In this document: piece by piece, positions 44,785 through 52,866 of the stretch
Numbering within the stretch: position 1 is the stretch's first letter
How the letters are laid out: each line of letters starts with the position of its first letter
From: Bradyrhizobium amphicarpaeae
GTDB lineage: Bacteria > Pseudomonadota > Alphaproteobacteria > Rhizobiales > Xanthobacteraceae
Direction of reading: 5' to 3'
DNA length: 64,000 nt
Assembly (NCBI RefSeq): GCF_002266435.3
Contig: NZ_CP029426.2
Span: 1,890,001 to 1,954,000 of the forward strand
Position numbers and translations under genes: made by a program
Notes under the pieces: model-generated
What the model was told of the DNA's origin: nothing
Seen by the model: only the letters and a program-made list of their open reading frames with translations
Databases searched by the model: none

Positions 44785-44913
44785 ATGCACGGCCTCGTGC
44801 CTTGGCTTACAACTCTCTCACTCAGCTTGGGGGTGGAGATGGGATCATTCTTTCTCGCGGTTGTCGTGGTAAGCGGCGCGATCGTCTACGCGGTCTACCG
44901 GCATTGCGCGTGA
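44785..44913 (+). CDS. Possible small single-pass membrane protein
   Basis: A 42-residue frame from ATG 44785 with AAGAGACGG upstream. It holds one clear hydrophobic helix (SFFLAVVVVSGAIVYAVY, about residues 20-37) and a short basic end. An internal ATG at 44839 is another candidate start. There is no homology knowledge; reported because the helix is convincing and the region otherwise lacks genes. Confidence 0.3.
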   Translation: MHGLVPWLTTLSLSLGVEMGSFFLAVVVVSGAIVYAVYRHCA

Positions 44914-44991
44914 TCATCGGACCCGACCGAGATCGCGCGGGATGTCTTGCAATATCGCTCGGAGTGCTCCGGCGACAGCTTGGGCCAATCT

Positions 44992-45318
44992 CTATCGTCT
45001 CGCCACCACCACGCCCAGCATGAACGCCACCATCAACGCCGGCAGGGGCGCCTCGCGCACCATGCCGCGGACGATGTCCGGCCAGTGTTGACCCTGCTCT
45101 GGCTTCGGCAATCGCAAATCACCAGTCGGCTCGATGCCCCAACTTGATGCGAGCTCGGCGATCTCGCTTTGCGCCAGACGCACATCGTCGCGGACGCGGT
45201 GGATGGCGGTCTGGGCGCGGTCGCGCGGCGCGAGCAGCATCAGCGTGGTCACGGCCGTGCGCAGCGTCATCTCGCCATAGCCTTGCAGCCGCACCTGCTC
45301 CTCGGGATCGGACGTCAT
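44992..45318 (-). CDS. Hypothetical protein with C-terminal membrane anchor
   Basis: 108 residues. A soluble helical N-terminal part with many Arg/Asp/Glu (RDRAQTAIHRVRDDVRLAQS) is followed by one C-terminal membrane helix (APLPALMVAFMLGVVVARR). This tail-anchored plan recalls stress-induced ribosome- or membrane-associated proteins such as ElaB/YqjD, but the family is not confirmed. The ATG at 45318 is preceded by GTGAGGAATTTGGC, the first of three tandem 17-bp units. Confidence 0.6.
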   Translation of the reverse strand: MTSDPEEQVRLQGYGEMTLRTAVTTLMLLAPRDRAQTAIHRVRDDVRLAQSEIAELASSWGIEPTGDLRLPKPEQGQHWPDIVRGMVREAPLPALMVAFMLGVVVARR

Positions 45319-45366
45319 GCCAAATTCCTCACTGTGCCAAATTCTTCACGACGCCAATTCTTCACA
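45319..45366. repeat. Three tandem 17-bp repeats carrying ribosome-binding sequences
   Basis: Units starting at 45319, 45336 and 45353 read GCCAAATTCCTCACT, GCCAAATTCTTCACG and GCCAATTCTTCACA, so the period is exactly 17 bp. On the minus strand each unit supplies GTGA(A/G)GAATT, a Shine-Dalgarno-like word, directly upstream of the 45318 ATG. The last unit overlaps the stop of the preceding small ORF. Confidence 0.7.
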
Positions 45367-45475
45367 ACGCAAAGTGGCGCGCGAAGGCGAAGGCCGCCGC
45401 CGCGCACAGAACCAGCGTGGACACCGCGCCGGCCACGCCGCGCGCGAGATGGGTTCGCGTCAGGTGCCTGGTCAT
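45362..45475 (-). CDS. Small 37-residue membrane peptide
   Basis: 37 residues: a basic start (MTRHLTRTHLARG) then one hydrophobic helix (VAGAVSTLVLCAAAAFAFA). GGAG lies eight bases before the ATG. It is 43 bp upstream of the tail-anchored 108-residue gene on the same strand, so both may be one small operon of membrane-associated proteins. The function is unknown. Confidence 0.5.
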   Translation of the reverse strand: MTRHLTRTHLARGVAGAVSTLVLCAAAAFAFARHFAL

Positions 45476-45555
45476 GATCGTGCTCCATGCTCTGCATGGC
45501 AATGGCGGCGGCGGAACTTGGTTCCTTGCGCGCGATGCTAATCGGCGGGCGCCTT

Positions 45556-45780
45556 CTACTTCCGCAGCAACTCGCTCAAGGCCGCCGTCGCTTCCGCGCA
45601 GCGGAGGTCGTCGATCTCGCGCGACAGGCTGAGTGCGCTCGCTCTCAGTTCTTCCAGCTTCCAGCTATCCGGATGCTGGCCTTCGAGCTGACCGAGACGC
45701 TTGTTCAGATCGTCCAGTCTCGATTGGAGCTGCCCGATGCTGGCGTCTCCATTCACTTTCCAAACGCGTTGTGCACGCAT
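45556..45780 (-). CDS. Small coiled-coil protein
   Basis: 74 residues, mostly a predicted coiled coil (heptad Leu/Ile pattern in SIGQLQSRLDDLNKRLGQLE and LRASALSLSREIDDL), ending LSELLRK. No signal or membrane helix. ATG 45780 with GGGGAAC upstream is preferred over the open frame to 45900. The family was not recognised. It is upstream of, and in the same orientation as, the two membrane peptides, with an 80-bp gap. Confidence 0.6.
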   Translation of the reverse strand: MRAQRVWKVNGDASIGQLQSRLDDLNKRLGQLEGQHPDSWKLEELRASALSLSREIDDLRCAEATAALSELLRK

Positions 45781-46067
45781 CGTTGTTCCCCTGATAGTCT
45801 CACGGCCTTGTGAGAGCGGTTCGTGGCCGGAATGGGTGTTTCTTTTGGCCGCCTTCAGACGGTGGGGAACCGTTGCAGATCCGCAACGAAGTTCCCCCAT
45901 CTGTCGCCGGCGACTGCGCAGCGGCGCATGATGATACCCTTCGGCATGGAATTTGATTGTGTCCCGTCACGATGAGCCGAGCCGGCCTGTGCGCGCGCTG
46001 CGCTGCTCGTTAGGCTCAGGCCGCGCGTACTCAGCAATGAAGAAATTCGGCAACGAAGGAATCAGGC

Positions 46068-47027
46068 GTGACGAGATTTGTGACCATCGCAGCCGGCCAG
46101 CTCGGTCCGATCGCCAGGACCGAGAGCAGGACCGAAGTCGTGACCCGTCTGATGGCTCTGATGCGCGAGGCGAAGGCATGCGGCTGCGATCTGATCGTGT
46201 ATCCCGAGCTCGCGCTGACGACGTTTTTTCCGCGCTGGTATTTCGAGGATCAGGCCGAGATCGACAGCTTCTTCGAGCGCGAGATGCCGGGGCCGGAGAC
46301 GCGAGCCCTGTTCGATCTCGGGCGCGAGCTCGGTCTCGGCTTCTGTCTCGGCTATGCCGAGCTGGCGGTCGAGGACGGTATTGTCCGGCGTTACAACACG
46401 TCCATTCTGGTCGACAAGAGCGGCGCGATCGTCGCCCGGTATCGCAAGGTTCACCTGCCCGGCCATGCAGAGCACGAGCCGTGGCGGAAATTTCAGCATC
46501 TGGAAAAGCGCTATTTCGAGCCGGGCCGCGGCTTCGGCGTCGTCGATGCCTTCGGCGGCGTGATGGGCATGGCGATCTGCAATGACCGCCGCTGGAGCGA
46601 GACCTACCGGGTGATGGGCCTTCAGGGGGTCGAGATGTTGATGATCGGCTACAACACGCCGGTGCACAATCCGCCCGCGCCGGAGCATGACGATCTCTCG
46701 CTGTTCCACAACCATCTGGTGATGCAGGCTGGCGCCTATCAGAACGGCACCTTCGTGGTCGGCGTCGCCAAGGCCGGCGTCGAGGAAGGCGTGGACCACA
46801 TCGGCGGCAGCTGCGTCATCGCGCCCTCGGGCGAGATCATCGCGAGATGCACGACCAAGGGCGACGAAATTGCGCTGGCGCGCTGCGATCTCGACCTCTG
46901 CAACTCCTACAAGCGTACCACCTTCAATTTCGACGTTCACCGCCAGCCGCAGGCTTACGGGATGATCGTCGAACGGAAGGGCGTGACGACGATGGCGGAT
47001 GGAACGGCCGCGTCGAGGAAGGGGTGA
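46068..47027 (+). CDS. N-carbamoyl-D-amino acid hydrolase-like nitrilase-superfamily enzyme
   Basis: 319 residues. The nitrilase-fold catalytic triad is visible: Glu in LIVYPELALTTFFPRW, Lys in YRKVHLPGH and Cys in GMAICNDRRWSETYRVMGLQ. The ICNDRRW context and HNHLVMQAGAYQN are those of D-carbamoylases, which turn N-carbamoyl-D-amino acids into D-amino acids, CO2 and ammonia. No hydantoinase gene is adjacent, so the physiological substrate is open. It starts at GTG 46068 with GAAGGA seven bases upstream. Confidence 0.87.
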   Translation: MTRFVTIAAGQLGPIARTESRTEVVTRLMALMREAKACGCDLIVYPELALTTFFPRWYFEDQAEIDSFFEREMPGPETRALFDLGRELGLGFCLGYAELAVEDGIVRRYNTSILVDKSGAIVARYRKVHLPGHAEHEPWRKFQHLEKRYFEPGRGFGVVDAFGGVMGMAICNDRRWSETYRVMGLQGVEMLMIGYNTPVHNPPAPEHDDLSLFHNHLVMQAGAYQNGTFVVGVAKAGVEEGVDHIGGSCVIAPSGEIIARCTTKGDEIALARCDLDLCNSYKRTTFNFDVHRQPQAYGMIVERKGVTTMADGTAASRKG

Positions 47028-47033
47028 GCGCTT

Positions 47034-47112
47034 GTAGCCCGGGTGAGCGCAGCGACACCCGGGAAACCCACGCACAAAGATCCCGGATCTCGCTGCGCTC
47101 ATCCGGGCTACG
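47034..47112. repeat. Dispersed intergenic repeat (family C), copy 2
   Basis: The ends GTAGCCCGGGTGAGCGCAGC and CTGCGCTCATCCGGGCTAC form an inverted repeat. It follows the carbamoylase stop by seven bases and matches the copy at 31032-31108. Confidence 0.78.
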
Positions 47113-47159
47113 CCACCTTGCCTGTGTCGCCTTCTGTCAATCCACCCGCGTAAAAATAT

Positions 47160-47815
47160 TCCACTTTACCGAAATTCGGTTTCGGCGTATGTGTCGTCCA
47201 TCCCGGCTCACCCAAGAGGGGCGGCGTGTAGTCGTCATGTTCGCGAGCCGGGGATGCGGTGGACGCGGCAGCGTCGGCACGAGAGGTGCGGGCAGGGCGG
47301 GTAGTCCCTGTGAGTCCGTAACCGCGTGCGGACGACGGCGCTGTCAGGGTTCGTCTCGTTCGTAAGTTTTCGGCTCTGTCGACGGAGTCGGAAATACTGC
47401 GGGCGAAATGGCGGGCCGTGCGTACGGCAAAACCGTGTGGTCCTGACCGTCGTTGCCACGGTCAAGTTTCCGCGAAGGTGCGAGCGAGCCCAACCGGGCG
47501 GACTGCATCATCCAAATTCGCGGGGCGAGGGAGGCCAAAGGAAAGTTCGGCTCCCGGGAGATCACGGCATAAGCCGTGCAACCATCGCGCAGGGAAGGCC
47601 GAGTGATCGGCGACACCTGTATGCTGCTGTGCGGTTCTTTCTGCGTGTGCATTTGCGCGCAGCGGACCGCGGGTGCCAGCCGGCACCCGGCCTTCCCTGC
47701 GCCCTCTTGGATTGGAGGGCGAAGAGATCAAGCAAAGCTCGGGCGAATTGAGCCGCGAGAACGCGAAGGCGTGTCTGCAAGCGGGATATAGCGGGAAGAA
47801 CGATGCCGTCGCGTC
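47160..47815. repeat. Large non-coding dispersed element, probable
   Basis: About 650 bp that lacks a sustained reading frame; short frames in several phases give Arg/Gly/Cys-rich junk. From memory, fragments here (CATCCCGGCTCACCCAAGAG, GCCGTGCAACCATCGCGCAG, GCGTGTGCATTTGCGCGCAG) resemble an element repeated many times in Bradyrhizobium-like genomes. It contains local hairpins, for example CGGGTGCC-AGCC-GGCACCCG near 47668-47690. It is probably a decayed or structured repeat unit rather than a gene. Confidence 0.5.
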
Positions 47816-47821
47816 ATAGTC

Positions 47822-47888
47822 GGTCATTGCTTCGTCGCATCAGCGCAAAATTGCTCCGCAATTTTGTCGCGGGCTCCTCGCAATGACG
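47822..47888. repeat. Dispersed intergenic palindrome (family A), inverted copy 3
   Basis: Inverted relative to the other two copies: GGTCATTGCTTCGTCGC at the left, GGGCTCCTCGCAATGACG at the right. The centre carries its own hairpin AAAATTGC / GCAATTTT. Confidence 0.75.
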
Positions 47889-47910
47889 TGGAGAGAGCTG
47901 TGCCAAACTC

Positions 47911-48050
47911 CGCTCTCGTGCCCCGGACGCGGCGCAGCGCGCAGCGGTGCGCTGCAGAGCCGGGGCCCATCTCACCGCGTCCCGTGCCGCCCTGGGTCCC
48001 GGCTCTGCGCCGCAACGCCAAGAGGCGTTGCAGCTTGTCCGGGACACGCG
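47911..48050. repeat. Dispersed intergenic repeat (family D), copy 2
   Basis: It contains GCGCTGCAGAGCCGGGGCCC exactly as at 3218-3336, and ends with CCGGGACACGCG. The flanking CTCGTGCCCCGGAC forms the other arm. Confidence 0.7.
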
Positions 48051-48111
48051 ATGCGAGGGTGCTGCGTAAAACCACCCTGATGCAGCCCATCACAACTCCG
48101 TGTCTTTATTA

Positions 48112-48127
48112 GGGAACATTCATTCTC
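48112..48127. promoter_or_regulatory. Operator-like box upstream of tetR (GGGAA-N6-TTCTC)
   Basis: GGGAACATTCATTCTC, preceded by ATTA. It shares the GGGAA-N6-TTCYC form and the preceding ATTA with the box at 48776. It lies 13 bp before the TetR ATG, suiting autorepression. Confidence 0.7.
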
Positions 48128-48139
48128 TATCATCCCGCA

Positions 48140-48760
48140 ATGCAAAAAGCCGCGCGCCGATTCCAGAATGTTGCCCGTCCGCCCGGTCGGCCCCGGGAGT
48201 TCGACATGGACATTGCGCTGGACCGCGCCGTGCGGGTGTTTCGCGAGCGCGGCTATCATGCGACCTCCATTGGAGACCTCACCGCGGCGATGCGGCTGGC
48301 GACGGGGAGCATCTACAAGGCGTTTCGCGACAAGCATGCGGTGTTCCTGGCCGCCTTCGAGCACTATGCGGCACGGCGCCAGGAACAGAGCCGCAGCGCC
48401 GCCCGGCGCGGCACGAACGGCCGCGACCGGATCCGCAACGTGCTGCTGTCCTATGTCGCGCAGTCGCAAGGTACCGAGGGACGGCGCGGCTGCCTCGTGG
48501 TCGGCAGCGCGGTCGAATTGTCGGCGGTCGATTCGGTCGTGGCCGCCCGCGTCGGCGCCCAGCTCAAGACCAACGAAGATTTCATCGCCGGCCTCATTCG
48601 CGAGGGGAAGGCCGACGGTTCGATTCCCGGCCATGTCGCGGCCGACGACACCGCGCGGCTGATGATCTGCATCACGCAGGGCCTGCGTGTCGTCGGCAAG
48701 GCGCGCCTGCCGCTCGACGGGACCCGCCTGGTCGGCATCGCGATGAAGCTGCTCGCCTGA
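48140..48760 (+). CDS. TetR-family transcriptional regulator
   Basis: 206 residues. The N-terminal HTH is ALDRAVRVFRERGYHATSIG then LTAAMRLATGSIYKAFRDKH, a typical TetR domain. The C-terminal part has GRRGCLVVGSAVELSAVD, as in regulators with a TetR_C family pocket. ATG 48140 directly follows an operator-like box. It probably represses itself and the downstream MFS gene through matching boxes. Confidence 0.9.
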   Translation: MQKAARRFQNVARPPGRPREFDMDIALDRAVRVFRERGYHATSIGDLTAAMRLATGSIYKAFRDKHAVFLAAFEHYAARRQEQSRSAARRGTNGRDRIRNVLLSYVAQSQGTEGRRGCLVVGSAVELSAVDSVVAARVGAQLKTNEDFIAGLIREGKADGSIPGHVAADDTARLMICITQGLRVVGKARLPLDGTRLVGIAMKLLA

Positions 48761-48775
48761 ATTCTTGTCCTATTA

Positions 48776-48791
48776 GGGAATAATCGTTCCC
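48776..48791. promoter_or_regulatory. Operator-like palindrome upstream of the MFS gene (GGGAA-N6-TTCCC)
   Basis: GGGAATAATCGTTCCC, a perfect 5-bp-arm inverted repeat, preceded by CTATTA as in the first box (TTTATTA). It is 22 bp before the MFS ATG. Confidence 0.75.
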
Positions 48792-48813
48792 GATTGTTCG
48801 GAGACCATGCGTC

Positions 48814-50007
48814 ATGACGATGAATGCCACGATCGAAACCGCGCCCGGGCCGGATGCGGTGTCGCAGCGCCTGACCTTCGTGCTGGCCGCGGCCTGTGGC
48901 ATGATCGCGGCCAACATCTACTACGCGCAGCCGCTGATCGCCCCGATCAGCGCCGCGCTCGGCCTGTCGCATGCGGCGGCCGGGCTGATCGTCACCATGA
49001 CGCAGATCGGCTACGGCACCGGGCTGTTGCTGATCGTGCCGCTCGGGGATCTCGTCGAGAACCGTATCCTGATCTGCTCCGTCATCACGCTCGGCGCGGC
49101 GGCCCTGCTCGCCGCCGCGTTCGCCACCCATGCGTTGCCGTTCCTGATCGCCGCGCTGTTCATCGGCATCGGTTCGGTCGCGGTGCAGATCATCATTCCC
49201 TATGCCGCCCACATGGCGCCGGAAGCCATCCGCGGCCGCGTCGTCGGCAACGTCTCGACCGGCCTGATGCTCGGCATCATGCTGGCGCGTCCGGTGTCGA
49301 GCTTCGTCACCGCGGCGCTGTCGTGGCACGCGGTGTTCTTCGCCTCCGCCGCGCTGATGATCGTGCTGACGGCGGTGCTCTGGATGACGCTGCCGACCCG
49401 CAAGCCGGTGACGCGGATGCATTATGGCGAGCTGCTGCTGTCGATGCCGCACCTGGTGCGGGCGACGCCGCTGCTGCGGCGCCGGGCGCTCTACCAGGCC
49501 AGCCTGTTCGGCTGCTTCACCCTGTTCTGGACCGTGGCGCCGCTGCAGCTCGCGGCCGCATTCGGCTTCACCCAGCGCGGCATCGCGCTGTTCGCTCTCG
49601 CCGGTGTGGCCGGCGTGTTCGCAGCTCCCATCGCCGGACGGCTCGCCGATCACGGCCACAGCCGCGTCGCGACGCTGGTCGCGATGCTGCTCGCGGCCGG
49701 GGGCTTCCTCGTGACCTATCTCGGCGCGCCCGGCTCGATGCTGAACCTGGTCTGTCTGGTCGCGGCGGCGATCGCCATCGATGTCGGCGTCCAGGGCAAC
49801 GTCGTGCTCGGCTTCCGCGCCATCTTCGCGCTCGGGCACGAGCACCGCAGCCGTCTCAACGGCCTCTACATGGCGACGTTTTTCACCGCCGGCGCGGCCG
49901 GCTCCGCGGTCGGCGCCTGGGCTTTCGCGCAAGGCGGCTGGACGCTCGCATCCGCCATCGGCCTCGCTCTGCCCGTCGCGGGCCTGCTCTATGCGGCGAC
50001 CGAATAG
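48814..50007 (+). CDS. MFS transporter, probable efflux
   Basis: 397 residues with about twelve membrane helices (AACGMIAANIYYAQPLIAPI is the first; the loop after helix 2 reads PLGDLVENRILI). The charged loop MTLPTRKPVTRMHYG separates the two halves. The pairing with a TetR gene and shared operator-like boxes suggests inducible export of a toxic or signalling compound. The drug or substrate cannot be told from sequence. ATG 48814 follows CGGAGA. Confidence 0.88.
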   Translation: MTMNATIETAPGPDAVSQRLTFVLAAACGMIAANIYYAQPLIAPISAALGLSHAAAGLIVTMTQIGYGTGLLLIVPLGDLVENRILICSVITLGAAALLAAAFATHALPFLIAALFIGIGSVAVQIIIPYAAHMAPEAIRGRVVGNVSTGLMLGIMLARPVSSFVTAALSWHAVFFASAALMIVLTAVLWMTLPTRKPVTRMHYGELLLSMPHLVRATPLLRRRALYQASLFGCFTLFWTVAPLQLAAAFGFTQRGIALFALAGVAGVFAAPIAGRLADHGHSRVATLVAMLLAAGGFLVTYLGAPGSMLNLVCLVAAAIAIDVGVQGNVVLGFRAIFALGHEHRSRLNGLYMATFFTAGAAGSAVGAWAFAQGGWTLASAIGLALPVAGLLYAATE

Positions 50008-50165
50008 CCGCCGGCCGGCCCGATTGTGCGATGCGGCCGTTTACCAAGCCCCAGGCCCGGAGCCCCTTGATGCCTGCGGTGCCGCAATTTCGATCTCGCG
50101 ATTAGCCGGCGGCTGTAGTACTTTGGTCTCAATTGGGCCCGGTCAACGGGCGGCGGGGGAGGCTG

Positions 50166-50585
50166 ATGAGGCGTGCGGGTTTGTCTGGCGTACCGCGGGT
50201 ACGGCCATGGTCTTGGCAGGCGTTTCTGCTCGGATTCGTGGTGGTCGCAATGTCTGCCGCGCTTCAGGGCATCTGTGTCGCGTTCGGCGCAAAGCTCTAT
50301 TTCGCGGCGTTCCTGCCCAGCATCTTCGTGGTCGGATTTGTCGCCGGCGCGCCCGCGGCGGCGTTCACCGCGCTGCTCACCATTCCGGTGGTGTGGTGGG
50401 CGTTCATGCCGCCGTTCTTCAAGTTCAGCGCGCTCTCCAGCGCGAACGCGGATTCCATCAATCTGTTCTTCCTGCTGGCCGTGTTCCTGATCGGCCTTGC
50501 CGATCTCTGCCGCGAGACGATGCGGATCACCACAAGCGGCGCGCGGAAGCCTCCGGGAGACGGCACGGCAACGAATCCGCAATAA
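50166..50585 (+). CDS. Stand-alone DUF4118-like membrane protein
   Basis: 139 residues with four membrane helices (about 17-38, 41-58, 60-75, 95-112). The order and the FLPSIFVVGFVAGAPAAAFTA block match the four-helix sensor segment called DUF4118, normally the front end of KdpD-like or other histidine kinases. Here it has no kinase part, only a 30-residue basic tail. The function is unknown. ATG 50166 follows GGGGGAGG. Confidence 0.72.
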   Translation: MRRAGLSGVPRVRPWSWQAFLLGFVVVAMSAALQGICVAFGAKLYFAAFLPSIFVVGFVAGAPAAAFTALLTIPVVWWAFMPPFFKFSALSSANADSINLFFLLAVFLIGLADLCRETMRITTSGARKPPGDGTATNPQ

Positions 50586-50723
50586 ATTGTCCACTCTCGA
50601 CCGTGCGCGTTGCCTGCGCGCAACAGTCCGGCAACCATCCGCGAACTCGCCGCGCGCCGCTAACTTTTCGAAAAAGATTTGCCCGCAATTTCTCCCCCGG
50701 GAATGACGAGGGAGTTTTCGGAC

Positions 50724-50933
50724 ATGAACGGCCAAATCAACGGTCAGGCCATTTTGGAGAACGTGCGCCGTTATCGCGGCATCGCATCGCTCTATCGGCA
50801 GACCGCCGCATTCCGCCCGGGCCAGAGCTGGTCGCTGCTGGAGCAGGCGAGCGATTGGGAAGCGCGGGCGCTGTCGGAGCTGGAAGCCTATTTCGCGACG
50901 CGCATGGACTACGCCGCTCCACTCGCAGCCTGA
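50724..50933 (+). CDS. Small hypothetical protein
   Basis: 69 residues, soluble and helical (AILENVRRYRGIASLYRQTA, SLLEQASDWEARALSELEAY). ATG 50724 with GAGGGAG about 10 bases upstream. The family was not recognised. It is convergent with the C-methyltransferase gene. Confidence 0.6.
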   Translation: MNGQINGQAILENVRRYRGIASLYRQTAAFRPGQSWSLLEQASDWEARALSELEAYFATRMDYAAPLAA

Positions 50934-50947
50934 TCGTTAACCATCGC

Positions 50948-52180
50948 TCACGATATGATCGTGAAATCGGGTGCGGGCACCGCGAATTGTCCGCCCCAGG
51001 CGCGAACCTCCGCCAGCTGGGCGATGATCTCGTCCTTCAGATTCCAGGGCAGGATGAAGACGTAATCAGGCCGGGCGGCGATCAAGGCGGCGGGATCGCG
51101 GATCGGCAGATGCGTTCCCGGAAGCAGCAGGCCCTGCTTGTGCGGATTGCGGTCCACCGTGAACGGAATCAGCTCGCGCGTGATGCCGCAATAATTCAGC
51201 AGCGTGTTGCCCTTCGCGGGCGCGCCATAGGCGAGCACCGTCTTGCCCGCGCACCGCGCCGTGACGAGGAAGTCGCGGATCGTCCCGCGCTTCGCCGCCA
51301 CCTTCGCCTGAAAATCACGATGGCTCGCGGGCTGGTCGAGCCCGGCGATGGCCTCGCGCCGGCGCAAGCTCTCGATCGCAGGCGAGCCGCCCGGAGTTGC
51401 GGCTTCGCTGCAGACGTGCAGGCGCAACGAGCCGCCATGCGTCGGCAATTCCTCCACGTCGAAGACGCGCAAATCATGGGCGCGAAAGACCCTCTCGAGG
51501 GTCGCGAGCGAGAAGTACGAGAGGTGCTCGTGATAGATCGTGTCGAACTGGATGCCTTCGATCAGGTGCAACAGATGCGGAAGCTCCAGCGTCGCGCGCC
51601 CGTGCTCGGGCAGCAGAATGCGCAGGCCCGTAACGAAATCGTTGATATCGGGAACGTGCGGCAGCACGTTGTTGGCGACGATCAGCTCGGGCCTGTGGCC
51701 TTCGGCGCGCAGCGCGGTCGCGACGTCGCGGCCGAAATAGCAGGTCCGGGTCGGGATGCCCTTGGCGATCGCAGCCGCAGCCGGGCCGCTGGCCGGCTCG
51801 ATCCCGAGCGCGCGGATGCCGGCGCGCCGGAAATATTGCAGCAGATATCCGTCATTGCTGGCGATCTCGATCACCTCGGACGCAGCGCCGAGCTTCGCGC
51901 GGGCGATCATCTCGGCGGCATAGCTCTCCGCATGACGGAGCCAGCTCTCGGAATAGGACGAATAATAGAGATATTGCTCGAAGATGTTGGCTGCAGGCTC
52001 GAATTGCGGAAGCTGCACCAGCCCGCAGGCACCGCACGCACGGGCATGCAGCGGATAGGTCGGCTCAGTCGCATCCGCCCGCTCCGGCGGCACGAAGGAG
52101 TTCGCCAAAGGCGACAGGCCGAGATCGACGAAGGTCTCGTCGAGCTCTCGCGCGCAAAAGCGGCATCGATGCCTGTCCAT
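50948..52180 (-). CDS. SAM-dependent sugar C-methyltransferase (zinc-binding, Methyltransf_13/14 type)
   Basis: 410 residues. The N-terminal zinc-binding domain has CRFCARELDETFVDLGLSPL, with further Cys in HARACGACGLVQLP. The central SAM-binding Rossmann fold has VIEIASNDGYLLQYFRRAG. The C-terminal domain has YGAPAKGNTLLNYCGI and DRNPHKQGLLLPGTHLPI. This three-part build is that of C-methyltransferases acting on nucleotide-linked keto-sugars (TylCIII/NovU-like). ATG 52180 is chosen over 52270 because the zinc domain starts here. It is divergent from an RmlC-like gene. Confidence 0.87.
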   Translation of the reverse strand: MDRHRCRFCARELDETFVDLGLSPLANSFVPPERADATEPTYPLHARACGACGLVQLPQFEPAANIFEQYLYYSSYSESWLRHAESYAAEMIARAKLGAASEVIEIASNDGYLLQYFRRAGIRALGIEPASGPAAAAIAKGIPTRTCYFGRDVATALRAEGHRPELIVANNVLPHVPDINDFVTGLRILLPEHGRATLELPHLLHLIEGIQFDTIYHEHLSYFSLATLERVFRAHDLRVFDVEELPTHGGSLRLHVCSEAATPGGSPAIESLRRREAIAGLDQPASHRDFQAKVAAKRGTIRDFLVTARCAGKTVLAYGAPAKGNTLLNYCGITRELIPFTVDRNPHKQGLLLPGTHLPIRDPAALIAARPDYVFILPWNLKDEIIAQLAEVRAWGGQFAVPAPDFTIIS

Positions 52181-52341
52181 GAACGGATCGTCCCGTTGTG
52201 CCTGCGTGCCGCGGCTGTTAGTGAATTCTCCCAAGCCACGGAAACTCCGACAAGGTTGCGCATGATGCAACCGAAAAGGCGTTTCGGTGAATGGATGTTC
52301 GCAGCGGCGATTTGCGCAGCGTCAATGTGCGGGGGCCCGGG

Positions 52342-52866
52342 ATGAAGTTCAATGCATTGGCCCTGCCAGGCGTGGTTGAAATCGGCATCGAGCCGGAGAC
52401 CGACGCGCGCGGATACTTCGCCCGGCTGTTCGACACTGAGGCCTTCGCGGCGCAGGGCCTGCCGACGCAGTTCGCGCAACACAGCCTCTCGCACAACGAA
52501 CGCGCCGGCACACTGCGCGGCCTGCACTACCAGGCGGACCGGCCGGAGGCCAAGCTGGTGCGGTGCGTGGCCGGCCGCGCCTTCGACGTGATCGTCGATC
52601 TTCGCCGGTCGCTGCCGAGCTACGGGCAATGGTGCTCGGTCGAGCTCGCCGCCGATCGCGGCAATGCCGTGTTCATCCCCGCCGGATGCGCGCACGGCTT
52701 TCAGACGCTCGTCGACGGGACCGAACTGATGTATTGCATCGATGTGCCCTATGACGCGCAAGGCGCGGCCGGCATTCGCTGGGACGATCCATCGTTGGCG
52801 ATCGACTGGCCGCTGGCCGATCCGATCCTGTCCGCGCGCGACCGCGCGCTGCCGTATCTCGCATGA
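52342..52866 (+). CDS. dTDP-4-dehydrorhamnose 3,5-epimerase-like protein
   Basis: 174 residues of the RmlC cupin family. GYFARLFDTEAFAA, SLSHNERAGTLRGLHYQ with the catalytic His, LVRCVAGRAFDVIVDLRRS and FIPAGCAHGFQTL are visible. The companion genes for dTDP-rhamnose (rmlA, B, D) are not in the window, so it may epimerise another NDP-keto sugar. ATG 52342 is chosen; the frame continues upstream. The next gene overlaps by four bases. Confidence 0.88.
   Translation: MKFNALALPGVVEIGIEPETDARGYFARLFDTEAFAAQGLPTQFAQHSLSHNERAGTLRGLHYQADRPEAKLVRCVAGRAFDVIVDLRRSLPSYGQWCSVELAADRGNAVFIPAGCAHGFQTLVDGTELMYCIDVPYDAQGAAGIRWDDPSLAIDWPLADPILSARDRALPYLA

Noticed and set aside
45315..45497. A 60-residue minus-strand frame overlapping the 37-residue membrane ORF
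   Set aside because: Arg/Gly-rich, runs through the tandem repeats and the next gene's start, and lacks a plausible SD; the overlapping 37-residue frame has both SD and a membrane helix.
47440..47700. Group II intron or riboswitch in the 47-48 kb non-coding stretch
   Set aside because: A GTGCG start-like word and hairpins are present, but no domain V pattern, no intron-encoded protein and no recognised aptamer core could be identified.
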